41,290 bases of DNA, taken from CAYFUF01 sp964346245. Its GTDB lineage: Bacteria > Bacillota > Clostridia > Tissierellales > Peptoniphilaceae. The stretch lies in NCBI GenBank assembly GCA_964346245.1, contig CAYFUF010000013.1:1-41290 (forward strand), written 5' to 3'. The position numbers and the translations under genes are program-made. How positions within the stretch are numbered: position 1 is the stretch's first letter; every line of letters starts with the position of its first letter. The notes beneath the pieces were generated by a model. That model did not search any database. It worked only from the letters and a program-made list of their open reading frames with translations, and was not told where the DNA came from. This document shows, piece after piece, positions 16,862 through 25,481 of the stretch.

Positions 16862-19138
16862 CGACTGTGAACTTTCCTTAAGCCCTCTCCAAATATCTTC
16901 ACTGAGGAAAGGCAGTTCTCTGAGTCTCAGCCCACATGCGTTATAGATGGCATTTCCTATCGCTGGTGATGGTGTGTTGATAACCACCTCTCCAATCGAC
17001 TTGACACCAAATGGTCCTGATGGTTCATAAGAGGAATTGAAGTCCACTCGGATCTTTGGGCAAAGATCGCGCCGTGGAATCTGATAGGTCAAAAGGGAGT
17101 TATAAACTGTACGGCCATCATCGGATCTAGGTGAATCCTCTGTTAGGGCCATACCAATGCCCTGCATCAAACCACCCTCCGTCTGTACCTTGACTAAATT
17201 AGGATTGATGATTGTTCCGCAGTCAACCTCAGCGACATAATCAAGCACCTCTACCTTACCTGTCTCAGGGTCTAAATCGATTTTTACACAAGCTGCCATT
17301 GCAGGAGGCGGAGAGTATTGTCCACCCCAACTAGCTTCGCCCTCCAGCCGCTTATGGTTCCACACATAAAGTTTAGTCGATAAGTCTATCAGACTGATGC
17401 CGACACCTAAACTATTGGTGAAATCATCTCCATCAAACGTTACATCTTGCACTTCACATTCGAGCAAGCTAGCAGCATAAGCAACCATCTTCTCAAGCAA
17501 AGCCTCTGCAGCCATCTTGACAGCGTTACCTGTGACATAGGCTGTCGAAGAAGCATAGGAACCAGGGTCATAAGGAGACACGTCTGTATCGACTCCATGA
17601 ATATTGATGCGCTTTGCAGAGCATTGGAGAACCTCTGAGGCAATCTGAGTCAATGTAGTGTCTGAGCCTGTTCCCATATCTGTTGAACCTATCATCAGGG
17701 TGTAGAACCCGTCCTCCTCTAAAAGAACACGAGCGGAAGACGAATCTAGTTTTGCGATGCCTGATCCCTGCATGGCCATAGCTGCCCCCACAGCAATAAT
17801 GTGTCCGTTATCTAAAACCTTCCGTGGATAGATATCATCCCAACCTATCTTCACCCGTACATGCTTCAAGATATCATTGAGTACGCAGCTATCATTGGGC
17901 TCATCAAGGATATGAAGCCACTGCCCTTCCTCGACAACATTCATCTGCCTTAAGGTTAACGGGTCAATGCCAAGTTGATGAGCAAGTTCATCCACTGCTG
18001 ACTCCAGGGCAAAGATTCCCTGCGTGGCGCCATAACCGCGATAAGCACCATAAGCTTGATGATTGGTATAAACGACATCATAACGGAAGCGATAGGCATC
18101 AAATTTTCCATACATGGGTATTGCTTTTCCACCAGTTAAGCCAATGGTTGTTGATCCATGCTCTCCATAAGCACCGGAGTCAGATAAAGCATACATGTCG
18201 ATTGCTTTAATAATACCTTCCTTAGTGGCACCAATTTTCACTTTAACCTTCATAGGATGGCGCTGTGAACCAGCAATCATGCTCTCTTGCCTGCTATAAA
18301 TCATTGTTGCCGCCTTGCCGGTCTTCATGGTAACAAAAGCAGGATAAAACTCCATTACTGCGGTTTGTTTTGCACCGAAACCGCCGCCTACCCTAGGTTT
18401 GATGACTCGTACCCTTGACATTGGTATGCCTAGAGCAGTACCCAAGATTCGACGGATATGGAAAGGTATTTGCGTAGATGACAAACAACATAAGCGGTTA
18501 TGCTCATCAAACCAAGTATGGGCACGGAAAGTCTCCATATAAACCTGGGAATTTGCTTTCGTCGTATACTCTTCCTCAACGATAACATCACAATGCTTGA
18601 AAACCTCATCCACATCGTTTTGTTTTTGTTCACCAGATGCAATTAGGTTTCTCTTGGCTGATCCGCCCATGTTGACATCGAAGTTCCAGTCTTCTTCAGG
18701 GTGGACCAATTGTTCGCTTTCCATGGCAAGTTCCGGATCCAAAACAGGTTCCAACACTTTATAATCTACTTTAATCAGGCGTAAAGCCTTATCCACTACT
18801 TGTTCATTAATTCCTGCTACAATAGCTACCGGATCGCCTACGTAACGGACCCACCTATCCAATATCTTTCTATCGTTAGGGGAAGGTTTGGGATAGGATT
18901 GACCCGAATTACAAAAACGAATATCCGGCACATCTTCAAATGAGTAAACTCCTTCGATGCCCTCCACATTCATCGCATTTTTACTGTTGACGCCTAGAAC
19001 CTCAGCAAAGGCATGAGGCGAACGAAGAACTTTTACAACTAAAGCTGATGCTGGCGCTAAGTCTTCTGTATAAACAGGTTTTCCCGATAGTAAAGATTCC
19101 GCATCGCTTTTAGGAATCGCTTTGTTGAAATCACTCAT
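16850..19138 (-). CDS. Molybdenum hydroxylase, molybdopterin-binding large subunit (xanthine dehydrogenase family)
   Basis: Catalytic subunit of a xanthine dehydrogenase/aldehyde oxidase-type enzyme that hydroxylates a heterocycle or aldehyde at a Mo-pterin centre. 762 residues. The N-terminal a/b-hammerhead domain is followed by the Mo-pterin domain. Visible motifs are GGGFGAKQ, AYRGYGATQGIFALE, GSTDMGTGSDTTLTQIASEVL, DPGSYASSTAYVTGNA and, near the C-terminus, KSIGEVV with the likely catalytic Glu. ATG 19138 follows GAGGTGG and overlaps the 2Fe-2S gene by 8 bases. With the next two genes it forms a full electron path: Mo, 2Fe-2S, FAD. The substrate cannot be read from sequence; purines, nicotinate-like rings or aldehydes are all possible. 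No maturation genes (XdhC, MobA type) are nearby. Confidence 0.9.
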   Translation of the reverse strand: MSDFNKAIPKSDAESLLSGKPVYTEDLAPASALVVKVLRSPHAFAEVLGVNSKNAMNVEGIEGVYSFEDVPDIRFCNSGQSYPKPSPNDRKILDRWVRYVGDPVAIVAGINEQVVDKALRLIKVDYKVLEPVLDPELAMESEQLVHPEEDWNFDVNMGGSAKRNLIASGEQKQNDVDEVFKHCDVIVEEEYTTKANSQVYMETFRAHTWFDEHNRLCCLSSTQIPFHIRRILGTALGIPMSRVRVIKPRVGGGFGAKQTAVMEFYPAFVTMKTGKAATMIYSRQESMIAGSQRHPMKVKVKIGATKEGIIKAIDMYALSDSGAYGEHGSTTIGLTGGKAIPMYGKFDAYRFRYDVVYTNHQAYGAYRGYGATQGIFALESAVDELAHQLGIDPLTLRQMNVVEEGQWLHILDEPNDSCVLNDILKHVRVKIGWDDIYPRKVLDNGHIIAVGAAMAMQGSGIAKLDSSSARVLLEEDGFYTLMIGSTDMGTGSDTTLTQIASEVLQCSAKRINIHGVDTDVSPYDPGSYASSTAYVTGNAVKMAAEALLEKMVAYAASLLECEVQDVTFDGDDFTNSLGVGISLIDLSTKLYVWNHKRLEGEASWGGQYSPPPAMAACVKIDLDPETGKVEVLDYVAEVDCGTIINPNLVKVQTEGGLMQGIGMALTEDSPRSDDGRTVYNSLLTYQIPRRDLCPKIRVDFNSSYEPSGPFGVKSIGEVVINTPSPAIGNAIYNACGLRLRELPFLSEDIWRGLKESSQSLKK

Positions 19139-19619
19139 GGCCCACCTCTTTGTCAAACTTTCCAGCTGCCCTATCATCGAAATAGGCTCGTAGGGCTCTA
19201 GCTTGAGACACATAACCTGTACAGCGACACAAGTTTCCGCTCAGGTAGGAGATGATAGTCTCATCATCTGGGTTGTCTTCCTCCCGACCTAGCGCAACAG
19301 CACAGACAATATAACCAGGATTACAGAAGCCACACTGGTCAGCTCCCTCACCTGCCAGATAAGGTCGGATATGCTTTGCTTCTTCTTCCAGCCCCTCCAG
19401 AGTCTCCACTTGCTTTCCTCCACACCTAGCAGCAAGTGTTGAGCAGGACAAACTAGCTCTACCATCGATAATTACCGTACATAAACCACAATTGGAGGTG
19501 TCGCACCCTCTTTTGACGCTTTTATAACCTTTTCGGCGAAGAAAATCGATTAACATTTCATCGGGCCTTACGGTATCTCGTATGGTCTTGCCATTCACTT
19601 GTAAAGATAACTCAATCAT
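19131..19619 (-). CDS. Molybdenum hydroxylase, 2Fe-2S subunit
   Basis: Electron-transfer subunit with two [2Fe-2S] clusters. 162 residues, the usual size. The plant-ferredoxin-type domain has GCDTSNCGLC and a later SLSC; the C-terminal helical domain has QCGFCNPG and NLCRCTGY, giving all eight Cys ligands. Start set at ATG 19619 (MIELSLQVNGK), preceded by AGGTG; an in-frame GTG at 19628 directly abuts the previous stop. Middle gene of the three-gene operon. Confidence 0.93.
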   Translation of the reverse strand: MIELSLQVNGKTIRDTVRPDEMLIDFLRRKGYKSVKRGCDTSNCGLCTVIIDGRASLSCSTLAARCGGKQVETLEGLEEEAKHIRPYLAGEGADQCGFCNPGYIVCAVALGREEDNPDDETIISYLSGNLCRCTGYVSQARALRAYFDDRAAGKFDKEVGHE

Positions 19620-19628
19620 ATGGTTCAC

Positions 19629-20450
19629 CTATATACTTTCTTTCCATTGACTATAGACATCAGCTAGCAATTTGATGGCAAGATTTCGCCGATAATCACC
19701 AGAGGCCTTTAGATTGCTTGAGAAACTTATCTCAGCTATCAATTCTTCAAACTGATTCCTTAGCTCCTCTCGAGTCCTGCATTCATAAAGCTCGCTCCAC
19801 TCTTTTTCCTCCAGTTTTTTGCAAGTTGCGAGAGATGGTCTTGCACCAATGGAACACCGTGCTGACGTTCCGTCTGCGCAAACATCTAGGCATACGTTCG
19901 CGCTAGGTAAGTCACCTGAATCGAGTCTGTAGTTTTTGAAGAAGTACTTCTCGTTTGTCTTTCTCAGATAAATGTATTTGACCAGATCATTACGGTAGTC
20001 TCCCTTAATGAAGTCTTCCATAGCTAATAGGCCTGCACCTTGTAATTCGACACTTGCTCCAGCAGTTAATAAGAGATTGCAAACATCTGAGAAGCCAGCT
20101 TTCATTGCCACAGAACCGCCAATAGTCGCTCCATTACGAAACTGCACGCCCACTATTCCATCAACACAGTCCTTATTTGCCCCTTGTAAAACTCGACTTA
20201 CTAAGTCATCTCTTTCAAAGGCGCCTAGCGTAACCATCGCCCCTATCCTCACAGACTCGCCCAAATCAGGATGGTCGATTAATTCGATTGTATCCAAGCC
20301 TAGACCGCACAGGTCTATACCTTCTCGAATTACACCATCACCTAGCTTCAACCACATGAGACCGCCTAAATATCTTGCCCCTCTTTTTTGAGCGAGATCA
20401 TAAGCCTCTTGGCAAGTATTCGCAACGGTTAATTTCATCATCGTAAACAT
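19629..20450 (-). CDS. Molybdenum hydroxylase, FAD-binding subunit
   Basis: Passes electrons from the 2Fe-2S clusters to NAD or another acceptor. 273 residues with a CO-dehydrogenase flavoprotein-like fold. FRNGATIGGSV is the conserved RNxATIGG block, VRIGAMVTLGAFE the strand before it, and a C-terminal domain contains CSIGARPSLATC. The first FAD loop, AGGTD in most relatives, is LGGLMWLK here, so the family match is good but divergent. ATG 20450 follows GAGGTGG at 4-7 bases. First gene after the promoter at 20499-20527. Confidence 0.85.
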   Translation of the reverse strand: MFTMMKLTVANTCQEAYDLAQKRGARYLGGLMWLKLGDGVIREGIDLCGLGLDTIELIDHPDLGESVRIGAMVTLGAFERDDLVSRVLQGANKDCVDGIVGVQFRNGATIGGSVAMKAGFSDVCNLLLTAGASVELQGAGLLAMEDFIKGDYRNDLVKYIYLRKTNEKYFFKNYRLDSGDLPSANVCLDVCADGTSARCSIGARPSLATCKKLEEKEWSELYECRTREELRNQFEELIAEISFSSNLKASGDYRRNLAIKLLADVYSQWKESI

Positions 20451-20498
20451 GCTGCCACCTCAAATCCCCAAAATATATATATAATGTTTTCTGCTCCT

Positions 20499-20527
20499 AT
20501 TATATATCATCCGCTATGGACCGTCAT
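20499..20527 (-). promoter_or_regulatory. Promoter for the molybdenum hydroxylase operon
   Basis: Minus strand -35 ATGACG (20522-20527, four of six), 17-base spacer, -10 TATAAT (20499-20504, perfect). It lies right after a hairpin (20534-20573) and about 45 bases before the first ATG. An AT-rich run (ATATATATATT) follows in the leader. No operator repeat was recognised. Confidence 0.6.
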
Positions 20528-20533
20528 ACAACA

Positions 20534-20573
20534 AAACACCTTAATCGACTTAATTTTAGTGATTAAGGTGTTT
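20534..20573 (-). terminator. Hairpin, probable second terminator after tsf
   Basis: A perfect 13-bp stem: AAACACCTTAATC pairs with GATTAAGGTGTTT across a 14-base loop. On the minus strand it is followed by TGTTGT, so the U-tract is short. It stands directly before the -35 of the hydroxylase promoter. Confidence 0.6.
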
Positions 20574-20587
20574 ATGTATCAATAGAA

Positions 20588-20614
20588 AACCGCCCCATAT
20601 AATATGGAGCGGTT
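20588..20614 (-). terminator. Probable intrinsic terminator of rpsB-tsf
   Basis: A GC-rich stem, AACCGCTCCATAT pairing with ATATGGGGCGGTT with one mismatch. On the minus strand it runs into TTTTCTATTG. It begins 34 bases after the tsf stop. Together with the hairpin at 20534-20573 it insulates tsf from the hydroxylase genes. Confidence 0.75.
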
Positions 20615-20647
20615 CTGTCATTCAAATTGTAAATTAGATGTCATTAA

Positions 20648-21316
20648 TTAGCCATTGATTTGTTTAGCAACTTCTTCAGCAAAATTATCTTGTCTCTTTT
20701 CAAGGCCTTCACCGACTTCAAAACGTACAAAGCGGCGGATGATGATATTCTCACCAATCTTTGCAACAAGGTTCTGACGAACTTGTTCGATGGTAAGATC
20801 TGGATCAAGAATATACTTTTGATCTAGTAAACAAATCTCTTCATAAAACTTATTTAGACGACCTTCTACCTTCTTTTCCGCAATCATCTTACGTCTATCT
20901 TCAGGCATGTTAGCGTCACTCTCATTTAACGCTTGTTCAATTAAAATGCCACGCTCACGAGATACTTCATCTTCTGGAACCTCATCACGAGAAACGTACT
21001 TTGGATTCTGAGATGTTACTTGTAAGCATACATTATGAACAAATTCCTTAAAGTCATCATTCTTGGCAACGAAATCTGTCTCAGAATTGACTTCAACGAT
21101 ACAACCTACGCGACCGTTATGAATGTAGGAATCGATAAGTCCTTCAGCAGCAATACGGCTACCTTTCTTAACGGATTTAGCAATACCCTTTTCACGAAGA
21201 ATATCTGCTGCTTTGTCGATGTCACCGTTAGCTTCTACTAGAGCGTGCTTACAGTCCATCATCCCAGCACCGGTCATATCTCTCAATGCTTTTACATCAC
21301 TTGCTTTAATATCCAC
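20648..21316 (-). CDS. tsf: Translation elongation factor Ts
   Basis: Guanine nucleotide exchange factor for EF-Tu. 222 residues, the short form seen in many Firmicutes. The N-terminal UBA-like domain (VKALRDMTGAGMMDCKHALVEANGD) and core motif (NSETDFVAKNDDF) are clear. It starts with GTG at 21316, preceded by AAGGAGG at 5 bases. It lies 27 bases after rpsB. The usual next gene, pyrH, is displaced by the three hydroxylase genes. Confidence 0.97.
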   Translation of the reverse strand: MDIKASDVKALRDMTGAGMMDCKHALVEANGDIDKAADILREKGIAKSVKKGSRIAAEGLIDSYIHNGRVGCIVEVNSETDFVAKNDDFKEFVHNVCLQVTSQNPKYVSRDEVPEDEVSRERGILIEQALNESDANMPEDRRKMIAEKKVEGRLNKFYEEICLLDQKYILDPDLTIEQVRQNLVAKIGENIIIRRFVRFEVGEGLEKRQDNFAEEVAKQING

Positions 21317-21343
21317 AGTTGCCTCCTTCAGCTTAGTTCAAAC

Positions 21344-22201
21344 TTATTCTTCGTCAGCTTCTTTTTCTTCAACACGAGCTTCTTCAGCTTCAGCTTCTTC
21401 AATCTCTGCTGCGTGCTCTTCTTCTACAGCTTCTTCTGTTTCAGCTGTGTCTTCGCTCTCTTCTTTAATATCTTCAGCCACTTGCGCCTCTGCAACGTCC
21501 TCAGCGCCTTCATTTTGTTCGCCTTGACGTCCTTCGATAACCGCATTGGCCATAATTGAAGTTATCAATTTAACGGAACGAATAGCGTCGTCGTTACCTG
21601 GAATGACGTAATCAGCTTCATCAGGATCAGCATTAGTGTCCATGATAGCAACGATAGGGATATTCAATTTATGAGCTTCATTAACTGCAATATATTCTTT
21701 CTTAGGATCGACGATAAATATAATATCGGGAAGACCCTTCATGTCTTTAATTCCACCGAGGAATCTCTCTAATCTCTCTGCCTCATGCTCAAGTTGGATA
21801 ACTTCTTTCTTTGGAAGAAGGTCATACGTTCCATCTTCGGACATGGTCTCAAGAGCTTCTAAACGCTTGATTGATTTTTCAATAGTTTGGAAGTTAGTAA
21901 GCATACCACCCAACCACCTCTGGCTGACATAATATTGGTTGCAACGCTTAGCCTCAGATGCGATAGCATCTTGAGCTTGCTTCTTCGTTCCTACGAATAG
22001 AACCTTTCCACCGTCTGCTGCTACTTGACGAACAGCTTCGTAAGCTTCATTTACTAATGTTAATGTCTGTTGCAAGTCGATGATGTGGATACCATTTCTT
22101 TCAGTGAAGATATAGCTTGCCATCTTAGGATTCCATCTTCTTGTTTGGTGGCCGAAATGCACACCTGCTTCTAACAGACTCTTCATTGTTACTACTGCCA
22201 T
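21344..22201 (-). CDS. rpsB: 30S ribosomal protein S2, with long acidic tail
   Basis: Component of the small subunit near the 16S 3' domain. 285 residues, against about 235-250 in most bacteria. The core is standard (LLEAGVHFGHQTRRWNPKM, VLFVGTKKQAQDAI, WLGGMLTNFQTI, IVAIMDTNADPDEADYVIPGNDDAIRS). The extra C-terminal ~55 residues are almost entirely Glu, Ala and Asp. ATG 22201 follows AGGAGG; the longer frame from 22270 has no support. Candidate promoter at 22306-22334 gives a leader of about 100 nt. Confidence 0.97.
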   Translation of the reverse strand: MAVVTMKSLLEAGVHFGHQTRRWNPKMASYIFTERNGIHIIDLQQTLTLVNEAYEAVRQVAADGGKVLFVGTKKQAQDAIASEAKRCNQYYVSQRWLGGMLTNFQTIEKSIKRLEALETMSEDGTYDLLPKKEVIQLEHEAERLERFLGGIKDMKGLPDIIFIVDPKKEYIAVNEAHKLNIPIVAIMDTNADPDEADYVIPGNDDAIRSVKLITSIMANAVIEGRQGEQNEGAEDVAEAQVAEDIKEESEDTAETEEAVEEEHAAEIEEAEAEEARVEEKEADEE

Positions 22202-22305
22202 TTGTTTCCTCCTGTTGTGTTTTTTTCCTCCGCCTCTCTCAAATTCGCTCCTAACCCATAGGGCACACAAAACAAATATTCAATTGGCGTGCGAAATACC
22301 GATTA

Positions 22306-22334
22306 ATACTATCACAGAACGCTCCTGAAATCAA
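22306..22334 (-). promoter_or_regulatory. Candidate promoter for rpsB-tsf
   Basis: Minus strand -35 TTGATT (22329-22334), 17-base spacer, -10 TAGTAT (22306-22311), each four of six to consensus. It lies just past the topA stop. The ~100-nt leader to the rpsB ATG holds no hairpin I could recognise as a known riboregulator. Confidence 0.45.
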
Positions 22335-22344
22335 GCTATAGTCA

Positions 22345-24402
22345 CTATAAGTTATGATTTGGGCATTCCTCGTTTGCGCAAAAAACTCGATTCTCTCGTC
22401 TATTCTTTCTGTGCACCATCAAGTCACCACATAGATTACATCGCTCTCCCGTTGGCTTATCCCAAACAGCATAATCACAAGCTGGATAGTTGTTGCAAGC
22501 ATAAAAGACTTTACCTCTTTTGGAAATCTTCTCGACAATCTCTCCCCCATCTTTAGGGCAGCTAACGCCAACCTTTTTAATGATACTCTGCGTGTACTTG
22601 CAGTCTGGAAAGTTAGAACAACCAATAAAATCGCCATTGCGACCATGCTTAATCAGCAGGTCTCCTCCGCACTCAGGGCACTTATCGCCCGTCTTTTTAT
22701 CAGGAACTTTATAAGAAACATCATCCGCTTTAGCTTTTTCTAAATCTTTAGAGAATATGTCATAGAAGTCTTGCATGAGGTCTCGCCAATTGACTTTTCC
22801 TTCAGCAATATCATCTAAGCGCTCCTCCATGTTTGCGGTAAACTGCTCATTGATAATATCAGAAAAAGATTTCTCCAAAAGCTCATTGACGTTAATACCT
22901 AATGCCGTTGGATAGAACTTCTTCTCTTTCAGTTCCACATATCTTCTCGATAGTATCGACTTAATGGTTGCAGAATAGGTTGATGGACGACCAATGCCAT
23001 TCTCATCAAGAACTTTAACTAAAGAAGCTTCCGTATAGCGAGCAGGAGGCTGCGTAAAGTGTTGTTTCTTTTCTATTTTCTTTATAGCAAGCTCATCGCC
23101 TTCGGTTAATGGAGGAAGAATTACGGTTGAATCTTTTACGGGCCATACTTTTTGATATCCATCAAACACTGGTTCTATACCATTAACTCGGAACTCATAA
23201 CCATTCGATCTTAGCTTCACCGTAGTCGACTTATAGGTTGCCGACTTCATTTGAGAAGCAACCGCCCTGCGCCAAATCAAATCGTAAAGTTTAAACTGGT
23301 CTGGGCTCAAGAAGGATCTTATTGAAGTAGGTTTTCTCACAACATCAGAAGGTCTGATACCCTCATGAGCATCTTGTGCAGCCTTTTTCCCACCATAATG
23401 AATCCCTTTAGTGGCATAAGAATCCCCAAATTCTTCCGTAACTAAAGCTTTAGTCTCTTCAATAAACTGGGTAGATAAGCGTGTTGAATCTGTACGCATA
23501 TAAGTAATTAAACCAACTTGGCCATCAGGGCCTAGAGAGATTCCTTCATAAAGTTGCTGAGCGACCATCATTGTTTTTGATGTAGAAAAGCCTAATCGAC
23601 GTGATGCTTCCTGCTGTAAGGTCGATGTCGTAAAAGGAGCGAAAGGTCGTCTAGTTCGATTGCTTTGCCTTACGCTATCGATAGTAAAGAAGTCGCCTAG
23701 GTCTGCGATTACCTTATCGGTCTCATCCTCATTGGCTAAAGTCACTTTCTTCGCCTTGTCACCAGCTATTGTCCCATAGAAATCTGAGGTAAAAGAAATG
23801 CCATCCTTATCGTGGTCAGCATGAATTGACCAATACTCCTCAGATACGAAGGCTTCGATTTCCTTTTCCCTGTCAACAATAAGCTTTAATGCGACTGATT
23901 GGACACGTCCGGCAGATAAGCCGCCCTTAATCTTCTTCCAGAGTATAGGAGATATTTCGTAACCCACTATCCTATCCATGATGCGCCTTGCCTGCTGGGA
24001 ATTCACTAGGTCCATATCGATCTTGCGAGGATTCTTCATTCCTTCTTTTATCCCCTGATCCGTGACTTCCTGAAAAGCGACCCTATTCTGCTTATTCTCA
24101 TCCAAACCTAATATATGGGCAAGATGCCAAGAAATAGCTTCTCCCTCTCGGTCAGGGTCTGTCGCTAAATAAACTTTATCTGCCTTCTTTGCTGCTTCAC
24201 GGAGCTCCTTAATTGTTGCTCCTTTTCCACGTACATTAATGTATTTAGGCTCAAACTGGTTTTCAATATCCACGCCGAATTGGCTTTTGGGTAAATCACG
24301 AAGATGCCCTTTTGATGCCAATACTTTATAGTTTTTGCCTAAAACTTTTGAAATTGTTTTAATCTTCGTAGGCGACTCTACAATCACTAAGTTCTTTGAC
24401 AT
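22345..24402 (-). CDS. topA: DNA topoisomerase I
   Basis: Type IA topoisomerase that relaxes negative supercoils. 685 residues. N-terminal TOPRIM domain with VIVESPTK (Glu9) and DPDREGEAI. The active-site Tyr is in GLITYMRTDSTRLS near residue 300. Three C-terminal zinc-ribbon units follow (CPECGG...CSNFPDC, CPKDGG...CNNYPAC, CNLCGD...CANEEC); the second lacks its second Cys (CPKD), so it may not bind zinc fully. ATG 24402 has AAGG upstream; an in-frame GTG at 24408 is possible. It follows dprA, its usual partner in Firmicutes. Confidence 0.97.
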   Translation of the reverse strand: MSKNLVIVESPTKIKTISKVLGKNYKVLASKGHLRDLPKSQFGVDIENQFEPKYINVRGKGATIKELREAAKKADKVYLATDPDREGEAISWHLAHILGLDENKQNRVAFQEVTDQGIKEGMKNPRKIDMDLVNSQQARRIMDRIVGYEISPILWKKIKGGLSAGRVQSVALKLIVDREKEIEAFVSEEYWSIHADHDKDGISFTSDFYGTIAGDKAKKVTLANEDETDKVIADLGDFFTIDSVRQSNRTRRPFAPFTTSTLQQEASRRLGFSTSKTMMVAQQLYEGISLGPDGQVGLITYMRTDSTRLSTQFIEETKALVTEEFGDSYATKGIHYGGKKAAQDAHEGIRPSDVVRKPTSIRSFLSPDQFKLYDLIWRRAVASQMKSATYKSTTVKLRSNGYEFRVNGIEPVFDGYQKVWPVKDSTVILPPLTEGDELAIKKIEKKQHFTQPPARYTEASLVKVLDENGIGRPSTYSATIKSILSRRYVELKEKKFYPTALGINVNELLEKSFSDIINEQFTANMEERLDDIAEGKVNWRDLMQDFYDIFSKDLEKAKADDVSYKVPDKKTGDKCPECGGDLLIKHGRNGDFIGCSNFPDCKYTQSIIKKVGVSCPKDGGEIVEKISKRGKVFYACNNYPACDYAVWDKPTGERCNLCGDLMVHRKNRRENRVFCANEECPNHNL

Positions 24403-24425
24403 ATCCACCCTTCATCCTGTTTACT

Positions 24426-25481
24426 TCATTTTCTTATCCATACATATTTACCATGATTATTCTCAATAAGCAAACCTTGCATTTCCAAGCCGGTAATCGT
24501 TGCCCATAAATCATTAATACTCATTTTGCTACCATCTACCAGCTCTTGGAAAGATTTAGGTCCCGTCTCTAGAAGTCCAAATAGGATGGTCTCTTTCTTT
24601 GAATATAAGCTCTTATCCTGCTCTTTAGCCCGCTTTGGCCAATCAGTAAATTCGCATGCGATATCACAGACATCCATAATCAGCTTTGCGCCCAATTGAA
24701 TCAACTCATTGGTGCCTTGAGATCTCGGTTGATTGATATTACCAGGAACGGCAAAGACATCCCTACCCTGCTCACCGGCGTAGCGAGTTGTGATCATGGT
24801 GCCTGATTTTCGATTAGCTTCCACCACAACAACCCCTCTAGCCAACCCAGATAGAATTCGATTCCTTTCATGGAAATGGTAGCCTAATGGCGGGGAGCCA
24901 GGAGGATACTCCGTTATGATACATCCAGAACCAATCATTTTTCTAGCTAAACTGAGATTTCTCTTCGGATAAATAATATCTATGCCACACCCTAATACGC
25001 CTACAGTCTTACCACCGCTTTTTAAGCAAGCTTCATGGGCAAGAGCATCAATGCCTATAGCTAAACCTGATACGATACGAACTCCTGCTAAACTGAGTTC
25101 GCGGCTCAAAATTTCTGTCGCATACAAGCCGTAGTCAGAAGCGTTCCTGCTGCCCACTATAGCTAAAGAAAAATCATTTAGGACTGATTTATCCCCAATA
25201 CCATAGAGGATAGCAGGCGGGTTTTGTATTTGCTTCAAAAGAAAAGGATAGTTATCATCAAAAAAACTTACATACCAGTAACCTTTGCTCGCCAAATCGA
25301 GCCAACGGCCCATAGCCTGAGATAATTTCGCATCCGCTTCCTCATCATCAAAGCCGTTAACGCTCAATTGACTATCGGTATTTTCCCACTCATCTAAGAT
25401 TTGTTTGGACGACCAATTCATGAGTGATCTCTCCAGTATCCACTCCCTAACCGTTTTCTCTGGAACATGCTCTCTAGACAT
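24426..25481 (-). CDS. dprA: DNA-processing protein DprA/Smf
   Basis: Binds incoming single-stranded DNA and loads RecA in natural transformation; the gene is also common in organisms not known to transform. 351 residues. The Rossmann-like core shows YPFLLKQIQNPPAILYGIG, AIVGSRNASDYG, IVSGLAIGIDALAHEACL, GVLGCGIDIIYPKRN and a short C-terminal winged-helix-like domain. ATG 25481 follows GGGGAGGG and overlaps the yraN stop by 8 bases. Confidence 0.95.
   Translation of the reverse strand: MSREHVPEKTVREWILERSLMNWSSKQILDEWENTDSQLSVNGFDDEEADAKLSQAMGRWLDLASKGYWYVSFFDDNYPFLLKQIQNPPAILYGIGDKSVLNDFSLAIVGSRNASDYGLYATEILSRELSLAGVRIVSGLAIGIDALAHEACLKSGGKTVGVLGCGIDIIYPKRNLSLARKMIGSGCIITEYPPGSPPLGYHFHERNRILSGLARGVVVVEANRKSGTMITTRYAGEQGRDVFAVPGNINQPRSQGTNELIQLGAKLIMDVCDIACEFTDWPKRAKEQDKSLYSKKETILFGLLETGPKSFQELVDGSKMSINDLWATITGLEMQGLLIENNHGKYVWIRK

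Noticed and set aside
20451..20500. Alternating AT run (ATATATATAT) before the hydroxylase operon as an origin or attachment site
   Set aside because: Too short, with no DnaA boxes or direct repeats; more likely ordinary AT-rich leader sequence.
21213..21559. Ser-rich and Phe/Ser-rich plus-strand frames opposite rpsB and tsf
   Set aside because: They are the complement of the Glu/Ala codons of the S2 tail, with no ribosome site or homology.
22202..22305. Riboswitch or r-protein leader before rpsB
   Set aside because: The ~100-nt leader has no hairpin or conserved block I could match to a known element.
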